A DNA stretch of 38,639 nt from contig SXOA01000068.1 of assembly GCA_005778405.1 (NCBI GenBank), positions 1 through 38,639 on the forward strand. Direction: 5' to 3'. This DNA comes from Planctomycetaceae bacterium. GTDB taxonomy: Bacteria > Planctomycetota > Planctomycetia > Pirellulales > Pirellulaceae. This document shows, piece by piece, positions 1-9,200 of this stretch (the stretch's first letter is position 1; each line of letters opens with the position of its first letter). A program made the translations under genes and the position numbers. The notes below the pieces were generated by a model, which did no database searches, was not told the DNA's origin, and saw only the letters and a program-made list of their open reading frames with translations.

Positions 1-30
1 CCCTTTGGGAGAGGGCTGGGGTGAGGGTTT
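1..30. repeat. Dispersed palindromic repeat, partial copy
   Basis: The first 30 bases are the reverse complement of a 30-base stretch at 3734-3763, matching at 26 of 30 positions with all four differences being transitions. The element contains CCCTCTCCC followed by its complement. This copy is cut by the window edge. No gene overlaps it. Confidence 0.75.
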
Positions 31-570
31 AGGTTCCAATATGGGTAGGCCTCCAGCCTCCCCAAGAACAAAAGGCTCCAGGAAGTCTTGGTTATAACCC
101 GTCCCGGCGTGAGAAGCGCGATAACCGCGGATAACCCCTCTTCGGAAGTAGTTTATTCACAAATTCACACCTCTCTGCGCGAAAAACTTACGGCGACATG
201 AGTCACCGCAAGTCCTTTGCTCGCTCTCACTTCGTACGACGCGCCGTGACGTAAGTCTGATTCATGAGTGTCACAAGTAACAAGTTGTTATTCACGACAA
301 TTTTATCTTTTGATAATCTGTGTTTCATCACATCGCGCCCCTCGTTTTGTGCCCCGAGAACTTCTGGGTGAAGGTCACGCATTTGCCGACAGTTCCACGT
401 CCGCGGATTCCCTCGCGATTCGAGCAGCGCGCACCAGGACCCAGCCCTTCTCGCCGTATACTATACACTTGTTTCCTATAAGTCAAGCCCAGGGCGATAT
501 TTTCACCCCAAGGCTTGATATACTGCCCGTCGGTGAATGAACTGGTCTTTGACGGCGGAGGGGACGATAC
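31..570. other. Non-coding stretch before the first gene
   Basis: No convincing gene lies here. A small imperfect hairpin (AGGC/GCCT around a TCC core) lies at 47-59 and resembles the one at 15497-15509. The remainder is less GC-rich than the flanking genes around 140-330. The short open frames show no recognisable protein, no good ribosome binding site and no typical codon usage. I could not assign a promoter with confidence. Confidence 0.5.
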
Positions 571-1422
571 GTGGATTGGTCCTCGATCTTCGATGAATCG
601 CGCCCCGGTTCTGGCGCTTCCGATGCCGATATCGGCCTCTTTGTGGCCGCCATCGGGAAGCCCCTCTCCGAGGAGGAAGTGGCCGAGGTCAATCGCAATC
701 AGCGAAACCCGTTTCCCGCGAGCGACCCGTTTCACGCTGCTTACCGTCCGTTCGATCCGTCCCGCTGGGAGATGCCGAAACGGCCGTTGCCAGCGGACTT
801 TCTCTCATTCCTTCGCTGGTGCAACGGCGGCTGGTGCCGCACGGGGGACAGGGAATTCGGATTCTTTCCAATATCCGATCCGGCGCACGGCGTGCGCGAG
901 ATGACTTTGGCTTACCACCTACCGCAGCACATGCCTGGAGCGCTGCCGTTCGCGTTCAACGGTGGCGGCACCTTCTATTTGTTCGATATGCGGGAGCAAG
1001 CGGACAGGGGTAACTACCCGGTCGTCTGTGCCCATGCTGGCGCCCTGGGCTGGGGACCGAATGAGCATTGGGTCGTTGCCGACTCGGTCGTGGCCGCTTT
1101 CCGGGGCTCAGTCAACGTCGATGATTGCCGAAAATCAGAGTCAGAATCCGAGTTGGATGCGAGGGAACTCGTAGCCGTCTATCTGGAACAGCCTTTGAAG
1201 TCACTCAAGACACTGATCCTCATCAAGGAGCATCTGGGCATTTCCACGTCGATTGCCGAGCTGAATAGGGTGGCTCAGTCGCCGCCTGGTTGCATTTCTG
1301 ATGGATTGACGTACGGGCAAGCAATGAAGCGTTGCGCGAAAGTAAATGCCATCGAGCATTGTCTGGGAATTCGGTTGTTGCGTGATCGCGATGTTTGCCT
1401 TCCACTCACCTGGCAAGGCTAG
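571..1422 (+). CDS. SMI1/KNR4 (SUKH) family protein
   Basis: 283-residue cytoplasmic protein with no signal peptide or membrane segment. The GTG start is chosen because a purine-rich GGAGGGG lies just upstream at about 556-562. The central part carries the SUKH signature: LPADFLSFLRWCNGG around residues 70-84, followed by beta-rich segments ending in a GWGPNEHWVVADS stretch. SUKH proteins include immunity proteins against polymorphic toxins and many of unknown role; no toxin gene is visible next to this one, so an immunity role is only a possibility. The last ~65 residues (from LKSLKTLILIKEHLG) resemble the C-terminal domain of ribosomal protein bL12 in length and pattern, which is an inference by eye. 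The gene stands alone, with the DUF1559 gene starting about 300 nt downstream. Confidence 0.75.
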   Translation: MDWSSIFDESRPGSGASDADIGLFVAAIGKPLSEEEVAEVNRNQRNPFPASDPFHAAYRPFDPSRWEMPKRPLPADFLSFLRWCNGGWCRTGDREFGFFPISDPAHGVREMTLAYHLPQHMPGALPFAFNGGGTFYLFDMREQADRGNYPVVCAHAGALGWGPNEHWVVADSVVAAFRGSVNVDDCRKSESESELDARELVAVYLEQPLKSLKTLILIKEHLGISTSIAELNRVAQSPPGCISDGLTYGQAMKRCAKVNAIEHCLGIRLLRDRDVCLPLTWQG

Positions 1423-1725
1423 CGCTGCATGACCGGCTCCCTCCGCATCCGCCGTGTCAGCGATGACCCGAAAGTGAATGAGTCGCTCGCCGACGTGATG
1501 CTGGTCTGCGTGGAGGGTGTGCAGTACCAAGGTGTTCTATCGAATACTCTGCTGCCAACGAGGACAGAATCGCCCAAATGCGCTGACTTCGAAAACGCCA
1601 CCTACTTAGCTGCTCGACCCCGGCGCTGCACGAGCGGACGAGCTAACGATGAGTTGTGGTAAGATAAAGACGTCCGGTCGTTTCGCCTACCAGTGCCACG
1701 TCGCCGACCACGGACGACCAACCCC

Positions 1726-2703
1726 ATGACTCGCCGCGGTTTCACGCTGATCGAACTCCTGGTCGTCATTGCGATCATTGGGATGCTGGTCGCTTTGCTG
1801 CTGCCGGCCGTCCAATTCGCTCGCGAAGCGGCCAGGCGATTCCATTGCCAGAACAACCTGAAACAACTGGGGCTGGCCCTGCACCATCACGAGGCCGCTT
1901 TTCGCCAGTTCCCGTCTCTGGGCGACTATACGACCGCCGGCGGGACGGTGTACTGGAGCTTGCCGAGCCGATTGCTCCCGTACAGCGAGCAGGAGAACCT
2001 GCATCGGCTGATCGACTTCACTCGTCCGATCAGTCAACAGCCTGGCGTCGCCCGAATCAGAGTCCCTCTAATGTTGTGCCCCAACGAAAGGAACGACCGG
2101 GAGCGTCCGGACGGAGCGTTCGTCCACTACCCTCTCAATTACGGTGCCAACGCAGGCGTGTGGTACATCTTCCAGCCACCGACGGGCGTCGGAGACGGGG
2201 TGTTTTCGGTCAACTGCCCCACGTTGGCATCGGAGATTACGGACGGACTGAGCAACACCCTGGGAATGGCCGAAGTGAAAGCCTTCACCCCCTACTGGCG
2301 GGACGGCGGCACTCCTGCCGCTGCCGGCACGCCAATTCCGAACACGCCCGCCGACCTGGCCGCATATTTTGGTTCCGGGGAATTCAAGCTCGATTCCGGG
2401 CACACCGAATGGGTGGATGCACGCGTCCACCAAACGGGTTTCACGACGACCTTTCCGCCAAACACAAAAGTACCGCACATCGCCGGCGGGGTGACCTATG
2501 ACGTTGACTTCAACTCGCTCCGAGAAGGGCGATCGGCCACGTTGCCGACGTATGCGGTGGTGACCAGCCGGAGCTATCACCCGGGAGGGGTCAATGTCTT
2601 ACTGATGGACGGATCGGTCCGGTTCGTGGGCAACAGCGTTTACCTGGGAGTGTGGCGGCGACTCGGCACCCGATCGGGCGGCGACGTCGTTGGCGAGTTT
2701 TAA
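1726..2703 (+). CDS. DUF1559 domain protein with type IV pilin-like N-terminus
   Basis: 325-residue protein of the large planctomycete family DUF1559. The N-terminus [18 protein letters not shown] is a prepilin-like leader (GFTLIE cleavage motif followed by a hydrophobic helix), so it is probably processed by a prepilin peptidase and membrane-anchored. Next comes the conserved [20 protein letters not shown] segment. Near the C-terminus [19 protein letters not shown] is the family's hallmark H-x9-DG motif. The open frame extends upstream to 1693, but the ATG at 1726 places the leader at the very start and is preferred. The molecular function is unknown; these proteins occur in many copies per genome. 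The adjacent genes are not obviously related. Confidence 0.93.
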   Translation: MTRRGFTLIELLVVIAIIGMLVALLLPAVQFAREAARRFHCQNNLKQLGLALHHHEAAFRQFPSLGDYTTAGGTVYWSLPSRLLPYSEQENLHRLIDFTRPISQQPGVARIRVPLMLCPNERNDRERPDGAFVHYPLNYGANAGVWYIFQPPTGVGDGVFSVNCPTLASEITDGLSNTLGMAEVKAFTPYWRDGGTPAAAGTPIPNTPADLAAYFGSGEFKLDSGHTEWVDARVHQTGFTTTFPPNTKVPHIAGGVTYDVDFNSLREGRSATLPTYAVVTSRSYHPGGVNVLLMDGSVRFVGNSVYLGVWRRLGTRSGGDVVGEF

Positions 2704-2733
2704 GGGGGCCGAGGCAGATGCTTCAGCAGACGG

Positions 2734-4185
2734 TCACTTCGCGCCTGCTGATAGCGCTTTCGCCGTTGCGTTGATAATGGCTTCGGATGTGATCGTCGCT
2801 CCGCTGGTAGCGTCGACTCCCTTGACGCCGTTCTTGGAGATGATCTTGGCGGTGGTGTCGGAAATCGAGGAGTAGTACTGCTTTTCGCGGTGCTGAGTGA
2901 CTTTCACGCTGGTGATCTGGCCGCTGTTCACCACCACCTGGGTCCGCACCATCGCTTCGTAGCCCAGCGATTCCGCTTCGTAGGTGCCGTCGGGGACGTT
3001 GGCCGGGGTGGCGAGCTCGAAAAGCTTAACGGCTTCGAGGTTGGCCTTGGCACGCTTGATGGTCCCTTCCGCGCGCCCCTTGTTGGCGGGGAGAGGGGCG
3101 GCGATGGCCTTTTCGTAATAGGTGACGGCCTGGGGAAATTTGCCGGCAGCCCGGCAAGCATCGCCGGCAGTTAAATAGGACATGTGCGGGTTGCTGCCGC
3201 GGCCGTAGGACTCGGCCAGCTTGAGGGCGGTGGGGAGGTCGCCGAGCTCGGCGTAGAGCTTGATGTTGTTGAATGTGGCGGGGGCCTTCTTGAGCAGCTC
3301 CAGGGCCATCTGCTTGTTGCCGAGGCGATGATAACACTCGGCCAGATGGATCACGTTTCCGGGAGGTCCGCTCCCCTTTTCCACTCCCGCCTTCCGCCAC
3401 CAGAAAGCCGCCCGTGGATAGTCCTCCAGCAGCACGAAGTACTCCCGGCCGAGGTCGTTCATGGCGCGGGTCCGCTTCTCCTCGTCGTCCTTGTGGAGCG
3501 TGAGAAGGTGATGCATCAGCTTGACCCCTTCCCGCCACTTATTCTGGTTGGGGTTGATGATGTCCCAGTTGTATTGGCCGACGTTTTTCTGATTGTTCCA
3601 GCCTTCGGGGGCCTTTTTTGGAAAGCTGAGATCGAGCGACTTGGGATAGTCGAGGGGCGTGGTCTCGAACCAGTCGGGGGGCGTGCGGCCCTGTTCGTCG
3701 ATGAGCGCGTCGATCTCGGCTTTGGTGCGAGTAAGACCCTCGCCCCGGCCCTCTCCCAAGGGGAGAGGTGGAGTTTTCGACTTGCCGATGGTCTTGGCCG
3801 TCTTCGTCGTTGACTTGGGATTGATGACATAGCGATTGGCATTGATCGTAACCACGTGAACCTCGGCCAGCGGAATGGTCCGCTCGGTCGTCTTGCCGCC
3901 CTTGGTGATCTCGACCTTCATCTCTTTGTCGTCGCGGCTGAGGACCTTGCACTCCAGCTTCTCTCCGGTGAGGAACTCGACCGTGGCGGCGCGGAGGGGA
4001 TTCAGGCCGAGCAGGCATAGAGCGATTACTAATGCAGCACGAAGGCAAGAAAATGCCTCCCTTCCGATGTTTTTCTCTGCGCACTCTGCGCCTCTGCGTG
4101 ATGCTCCGACGGAAGAAGGCAAGGCATCACGCAGAGGCGCAAAGAGCGCAGAGGAAATGCAAAGACGAAAGCGAGAAGGCCTCAT
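2734..4185 (-). CDS. Secreted TPR protein with C-terminal FMN-binding domain
   Basis: 483 residues. A long basic leader precedes a hydrophobic signal segment (about residues 50-66, ALVIALCLLGLNPLRA), then a small beta domain, TPR-like helices (about 215-380) and an FMN-binding domain (about 400-480). The segment DATSGAT (458-464) matches the consensus for covalent FMN attachment; Thr464 would be the acceptor, modified by ApbE. The ATG overlaps the apbE stop in ATGA, so the two genes are translationally coupled and apbE is the upstream partner. Two dispersed repeats lie inside the frame: an inverted repeat at 4075-4153 encoding part of the leader, and a copy at 3734-3768 encoding the PPLPLGEGRGEG segment. 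No ATG or GTG start lies between the first repeat and the signal segment, so the repeat appears to be translated. It is probably a periplasmic or membrane-associated flavoprotein; its electron partners are unknown. Confidence 0.85.
   Translation of the reverse strand: MRPSRFRLCISSALFAPLRDALPSSVGASRRGAECAEKNIGREAFSCLRAALVIALCLLGLNPLRAATVEFLTGEKLECKVLSRDDKEMKVEITKGGKTTERTIPLAEVHVVTINANRYVINPKSTTKTAKTIGKSKTPPLPLGEGRGEGLTRTKAEIDALIDEQGRTPPDWFETTPLDYPKSLDLSFPKKAPEGWNNQKNVGQYNWDIINPNQNKWREGVKLMHHLLTLHKDDEEKRTRAMNDLGREYFVLLEDYPRAAFWWRKAGVEKGSGPPGNVIHLAECYHRLGNKQMALELLKKAPATFNNIKLYAELGDLPTALKLAESYGRGSNPHMSYLTAGDACRAAGKFPQAVTYYEKAIAAPLPANKGRAEGTIKRAKANLEAVKLFELATPANVPDGTYEAESLGYEAMVRTQVVVNSGQITSVKVTQHREKQYYSSISDTTAKIISKNGVKGVDATSGATITSEAIINATAKALSAGAK
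3734..3768. repeat. Intragenic copy of the dispersed palindromic repeat
   Basis: Second copy of the element at 1-30. It contains a perfect 8-bp stem, CCTCTCCC/GGGAGAGG (3750-3757 and 3761-3768), with the three-base loop AAG. It lies in frame within the FMN-binding protein gene and supplies a glycine/proline-rich linker between the signal/beta region and the rest of the protein. Confidence 0.8.
4075..4153. repeat. 30-bp inverted repeat (MITE/REP-like) inside an open frame
   Basis: Arms at 4075-4104 and 4124-4153 are complementary at 28 of 30 positions, separated by a 19-nt spacer. The arms are built from CTCTGCG and GCCTCTGCGTG-type blocks. The element lies in the 5' part of the FMN-binding protein gene without breaking the frame and encodes the unusually long region before its signal peptide. 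It has no coding capacity of its own. Confidence 0.88.
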
Positions 4186-5213
4186 ACTCCGGCCTCCTCA
4201 TCGCGAGAAATCGGAAAGCCGGCAGTGCGGAGCAAGCGGCCGTTTTGGAGGACGCCGAGCAGATCGACTCCGGGGAGTTGTTTGACCAGTCTCTCTCCCT
4301 CCACCGGACCCAGTACGAATGCCGCCGTGGAAAGGCCGTCCGCCAAGTGGCCGCTGGGGGAGGCGATCGACACACTCGCGAAGCCGGCGGCTGACGTGCC
4401 GGTGTCGGGATCGAGGATGTGGTGGCGATTGTGGTCGTTGCCGAAAGTTGTGGCGTAGTCGCCGCTGGTGGCCAGGCAACGGCCATCGAGATCGGCCAGG
4501 GCGATGTAGGCGTCGTCCTGCCGCGGATGCTGGATACCGACACGCCACGGCTGGCCGCATGACTTGCGGCCGAGCGACGTGAGTTCCCCCGTGTTGATGA
4601 GGGCATGCTCGACGCCATGACTTTGCAACGCGGCTTTCGCCCGGTCGGCGGCATATCCTTGGGCAATGCCATTGAGGGTCACCGCCATGCTCGGACGCTG
4701 GAGCCGGATGAGATCCTTCGAGACTGACAGCTTTTGCCAATCAACCATCTGTACTGCCAAGGCGATTTCGGCGGCGGAAGGAGAGCGGTTCTGTTTGGCT
4801 GCTGACTCATGCAGTTTCCAGAGCGGCTGGACTGTGACATCGAATTTGCCGCTGGATTTTTCCGCCAATTCCTGAGCAGCCGTCAGCACTTCGACCAAAT
4901 ACGGATGCGGTTGCCGCAGGAGACCTTCGCGGTTGAGCCGGCAAAGCTGGCTGTGAGGACGATAGAGGCTCATGACCTCCTCCACCTGTTCCAGCTCGGC
5001 GAAGGCCGCTTTCATTCCTTCCGCGGCCTGTGTCTGGCTGGAATGCAAAGCGGTGACTTCGACTTTCGTACCCAGAGCGGTGGAAGTTTGCGAGTAGCTC
5101 AGCAATTCGCGTCTGCCGCTGCGCAATCGCGCCAGCCCATAACAGGCCGCCCCTCCCGCACCGAGGGCAAGCGACAGGCAAAATCGCCTGCGAGTTAAAC
5201 TCATCGCCATCAT
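4182..5213 (-). CDS. apbE: FAD:protein FMN transferase (ApbE family)
   Basis: 343 residues. ApbE enzymes transfer FMN from FAD to a Ser/Thr of target proteins outside the cytoplasm, using Mg2+. Visible family features are NGIAQGYAADRA in the middle, the NTGELTSLG segment, HHILDPDTG and the C-terminal DGLSTAAFVLG. The N-terminus TRRRFCLSLALGAGGAACYG combines a twin-arginine-like motif with a hydrophobic stretch, consistent with export or membrane anchoring. In-frame ATG codons lie at 5213, 5210 and 5204; the first directly follows the proC stop (TAG then ATG), suggesting coupling. The downstream gene, overlapping by ATGA, encodes a protein with an ApbE acceptor motif, making it the probable substrate. 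Confidence 0.92.
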   Translation of the reverse strand: MMAMSLTRRRFCLSLALGAGGAACYGLARLRSGRRELLSYSQTSTALGTKVEVTALHSSQTQAAEGMKAAFAELEQVEEVMSLYRPHSQLCRLNREGLLRQPHPYLVEVLTAAQELAEKSSGKFDVTVQPLWKLHESAAKQNRSPSAAEIALAVQMVDWQKLSVSKDLIRLQRPSMAVTLNGIAQGYAADRAKAALQSHGVEHALINTGELTSLGRKSCGQPWRVGIQHPRQDDAYIALADLDGRCLATSGDYATTFGNDHNRHHILDPDTGTSAAGFASVSIASPSGHLADGLSTAAFVLGPVEGERLVKQLPGVDLLGVLQNGRLLRTAGFPISRDEEAGV

Positions 5214-6023
5214 CTATCCTCCCAGTTCCTGTGACCTCTTCGTCGCCGCCTCCACGGCCGCGATGAGCGCCGCCCGCAGGCCATGTTCTTCTAGCGCCTT
5301 CATGCCGGCGATGGTGGTTCCGCCGGGGCTAGCGACCCGGTCTTTAAGTACGGCTGGATGCTCGTTTGTACTCAATACCATCTGGGCACTTCCCAAAACG
5401 GTCTGGGCCGCCAGCGTTAGGGACAAATCCCGCGGCAGTCCCATTCGGACGCCCCCATCGCTCAGGGCCTCAATCATCATATAGACAAACGCGGGTCCGG
5501 AGCCGGAAAGCCCAGTGACCGCATCGAGCAGCTTCTCGTCAACCTGGCGGGCGATGCCGACCGCGCCAAGCAACTCCGCCACCAGCTTGCTGTCCCCCTC
5601 TGTCGCGCCGGGACCAAGGGCAAAGGCGGATGCTCCTTTGCCCACCAGGGCCGGAGTGTTGGGCATCACGCGGATGACCCGGTTGGTCTTCAGCCCCGCG
5701 CAGAGATTGGCCAGCGTCACACCGGCGGCGATGGACACGACCAGCGTTCCCTTGGCAATCTTCCCTGCTAGATCTCCCATCACCGCGGCCATGCTCTGTG
5801 GCTTGACGGCCAGAAAGAGGACTCCACCCCGTGCGGCCAAATCGGCATTGCTGCGGGCAGCGATGGTGCCCGGCAACTCTGCTTGGAACTGGGTAATGGC
5901 CGCCGGAACTGCGTCAAACGCGGCAATCTGGCCCGCTGGCAGGAGCTTCGCGCCGACAAAGCCCTTGGCGAGCGCTCGGGCCATCTGACCCGAGCCGACA
6001 AAACTGATTTTGGTATCGAGCAT
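5214..6023 (-). CDS. proC: Pyrroline-5-carboxylate reductase
   Basis: 269 residues, the normal family length. The enzyme reduces 1-pyrroline-5-carboxylate to L-proline with NAD(P)H, the last step of proline synthesis, in the cytoplasm. The Rossmann motif ISFVGSGQMA is at the N-terminus, VKPQ follows near residue 75, MPNTPALVGKG lies near 125, and the dimerisation domain contains the hallmark GLSGSGPAFVYMMIEAL and DRVASPGGTTIAGM segments. The start at 6023 has a modest AAGGT ribosome site upstream. It heads a three-gene minus-strand cluster with apbE and the FMN-binding protein; the metabolic link to these is not evident. Confidence 0.96.
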   Translation of the reverse strand: MLDTKISFVGSGQMARALAKGFVGAKLLPAGQIAAFDAVPAAITQFQAELPGTIAARSNADLAARGGVLFLAVKPQSMAAVMGDLAGKIAKGTLVVSIAAGVTLANLCAGLKTNRVIRVMPNTPALVGKGASAFALGPGATEGDSKLVAELLGAVGIARQVDEKLLDAVTGLSGSGPAFVYMMIEALSDGGVRMGLPRDLSLTLAAQTVLGSAQMVLSTNEHPAVLKDRVASPGGTTIAGMKALEEHGLRAALIAAVEAATKRSQELGG

Positions 6024-6215
6024 GCGTTTACCTTGAAGGTCAAGCTTAGCCCCTGCGTCCAGGCAGGGTTTCTGGACGAGCGCCGCGTGGACGCGGCGGC
6101 TAAGCTGCTAGCGGCCCCCTATCTTAACCAATTTTTTCGCCATTGCCTCACTTGCCTCGCTAATGATAGTCTTCCCCCGGTTTCCCAGGGTTTCCTAAGA
6201 CTCGGTGAGGTTGCT
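6024..6215. repeat. Divergent intergenic region with two hairpins
   Basis: This 192-nt region separates proC from the haem-protein gene. It holds two perfect hairpins: CCCTGC/GCAGGG at 6051-6068 (loop GTCCAG) and CGCCGCG/CGCGGCG at 6081-6098 (loop TGGA). The hairpins lie near the start of proC, on the upstream side of both genes, so a terminator role is unlikely. Promoters for both directions must lie here but I cannot place them firmly. A GGTGAGG ribosome site at 6204-6210 serves the plus-strand gene. Confidence 0.6.
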
Positions 6216-9200
6216 ATGTCCGCATGGATTCGCGCGACGGTGGGCGGCTGGAAGGATTCGTTCTTGGCCCGAATGGCTGGGGTGCTGTGCTCGCTGGCAG
6301 TTGTGGCGACCGCCCTGCCTTCTCTGACATCCGCTCAGGAAGCCAAGTGGATTTGGACTTCCGAGCACCAGAAGGATGCCGTCCCCGCCGGAGCCGTCTG
6401 CCACTTTCGCAAGTCATTTACGACCAAAACGCCCGAGACCGCGATCATCGCGCTGGCTGCCGATGACACTTATGAGCTTTATCTCAACGGCCGTCGCATC
6501 GGGGCCGGGGAATCGACGAAGCGGTTGGTGGAATATGACGTTTCCAAATTCGTTGCACGGGGGAATAACCTCGTCGCCATCAAAGTTGCCAACCGCAACG
6601 GCAAGACAGCCGCACTCGTGGCCCGCGTGACGGTCAAGGACCGCAACGGCGAATGGACTTCGCACTCCAGCGACGACTCGTGGCGATCGAGCACCAGCCC
6701 GCTCCCCCTCTGGAATACCGCGGTTTACAACGACCGGGGCTGGGGCAAAGCGCAAGTGTTTGGCACGCTGGGTGAAACGGCCCCCTGGGATCGGCGCGAC
6801 GAAATCCCGGTGGCGGCCGGAGCTGGCGATGGCGAAGCCGCCGTGGCTCCCATTGTTAACAAAAGCGCCGTCCTGGGAACCAAGTCCAACGGCACCGCCA
6901 AGACAACCGAAACGCCCGCCACGAACGTCTCCAAGCCAGAGGCCAATCCCGCCGAAGAATTCAAAGAACCCGTCTCCGCCAAGCTCGTCAAAAACGAACG
7001 CTTTGAGCCGGTGGATGAGTTCGAAGTCCAGCAGGTCCTCTCCGGCGAGCAGACTGGCTCGCTGATCGCGATGACCTTCAATGAGTTCGGCCATATCATC
7101 GCCTCCAAGGAAGGGGGCCCGCTGTTGCTGATTGATGACAGCGACAAGGACGGCATCCTGGATAGAGTCCGGACTTACTGCGACAAGGTGAAGAATTGCC
7201 AGGGAATTCTCGCCCTGAACGGCAACGTCTTTGTTACGGGCGAAGGGCCAGATGGACCCGGCCTCTATCGCCTGTCGAAGCTCAACCGAGATGGGCAGCT
7301 CGAAGAGGTGCGGACGCTCATCAAGTTCAAGAGTGAGTCCATCGAACACGGTCCGCACGGGCTGGTTCTCGGTCCCGATGGTCTGATTTATGTCCTGTTG
7401 GGCAACTACACCAAGGTGGACGGCGAGATCGATCCCGCCAGCCCGCACCGCGACTTCTACGAAGGAGACCTCGTTACACCCCGCTATGAAGACCCAGCCG
7501 GCCATGCCGTGGGGATCAAAGCACCCGGAGGCACGATCATCCGGACCGATGCCGAAGGAAGCGGCGTGCAAATCGTCACCGGCGGCCTTCGCAATCCCTA
7601 TGACCTGGCGTTTAGCAATGACGGCGAGCTGTTTGTCCATGACGCCGATATGGAATCGGACGAAGGACTCTCCTGGTATCGTCCCACGCGCCTGCTGCAC
7701 CTCATTCCTGCCGGCGAATATGGCTGGCGAAGCGGCTGGGCGACCTGGCCGGATTATTTTGTCGATTCGCTCCCCACCGCGCTCGATACGGGCCGCGGTT
7801 CGCCGACGGGCATTGTCGCATACAACCATTTCATGTATCCCCGCCGCTACCACAACTGCCTGTTCACGGCCGACTGGTCGCAGGGAAAAATCCTGGCGGT
7901 GAGGTTGAAAAAGAACGGGGCGTCCTACACCGCCACGACGGAAGTCTTTGTGGAAGGGAACCCGCTCAACGCGACCGATCTCGACGTTGGCCCCGACGGC
8001 TGGCTCTATTTCTGCACCGGCGGACGGGGCACCGGAGGGGGACTGTACCGAGTCATTTGGAAGGGGACAGTTCCGCCACAGATTACCAACATCGGCACCG
8101 GCGTGACGGCAGTCATTCGCCAGCCGCAAATCCAAAGCAGTTGGGCCCGACAGGCCATCGCCGGCGAGAAAAAGAAGCTCGGCGATAAGTGGGACAAGTC
8201 GCTGATTGGCGTGGCTCGCAGTGCCGCCAACCCCGCCGCCTATCGCCTGCAAGCTCTCGACCTGATGCAACTCTATGGCCCGGCTCCGACGCCGGAGCTG
8301 CTCGTTTTCCTTTCGCAGCAGCAGAGCGAGCAGGTGCGGGCCAAAGCCGCAGAGCTGATGGGCCTGCATCCGAGCGAAGAAACGCAAAATCGCCTCATCG
8401 AGTTCTTGGCCGACACCGACCGCGGCGTCCGCCGCAAAGCGTGCGAAGCGCTCAGCCGGGCCGACCAGGCCCCGACGCTTGACAAGCTGCTGCCGCTCCT
8501 GGTGTCCGACGACCGCTTCGAAGCCTGGGCCGCCCGCCGCGTTCTGGAGCGGATGAAGCTCGAAGATTGGAAGGATGAGCTGCTCGCCAGCGACAAACAT
8601 CGACTCTACATCCAGGGAAGTCTGGCACTTATCACCGCGTATCCCAGCCGCGAGAACGCTCAGCAGATTCTCCGGCGGATGGAAACGCTAATGGAAAACT
8701 TCGTCAGCGACAAGGATTTTCTCGACATGCTCCGACTGGCGCAAGTCTCCATCGCCCGCGGTGAATTAAGACCTGAAGAGCTAGGAGGCTTGCGGAAACG
8801 GCTGGCGGAAGAATTCCCTGCCGGCGACTCGCTGATGAACCGGGAGCTGATCCGCCTGCTGACTTATTTGCAGGAAGCGACCATCACCGACCGCTATCTG
8901 GCCTACCTCAAATCGGATGCCGGTGAAGTGGACAAGCTGCATGTGGCCCTGCATCTGCGTTTTCTGGAAAAGGGTTGGACCTCCGCCGACCGGATGGAGC
9001 TGCTGAAGTTCTATGAAGATGCCCAGAAGAAAAAGGGGGGCGGGAGTTATGCACGCTACCTGATCAACGCCACGCGGGACTTCACCAAGCAGCTCAACCA
9101 GGAAGAAGTGGCGATGGTTTTGGAAAAGGGCTCGCTTTGGCCGAATGCTGCTCTCGGGGCACTCTACCTGATTCCGGAGAAGCCTGATGAAAAGACCCTC

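Noticed and set aside
1429..1662. Small open frame between the SUKH and DUF1559 genes
   Set aside because: No ribosome site or recognisable domain, and the composition resembles non-coding sequence.
6414..8600. Long open frame on the minus strand inside the haem-protein gene
   Set aside because: Antisense shadow of a well-supported gene, no recognisable domain or ribosome site.
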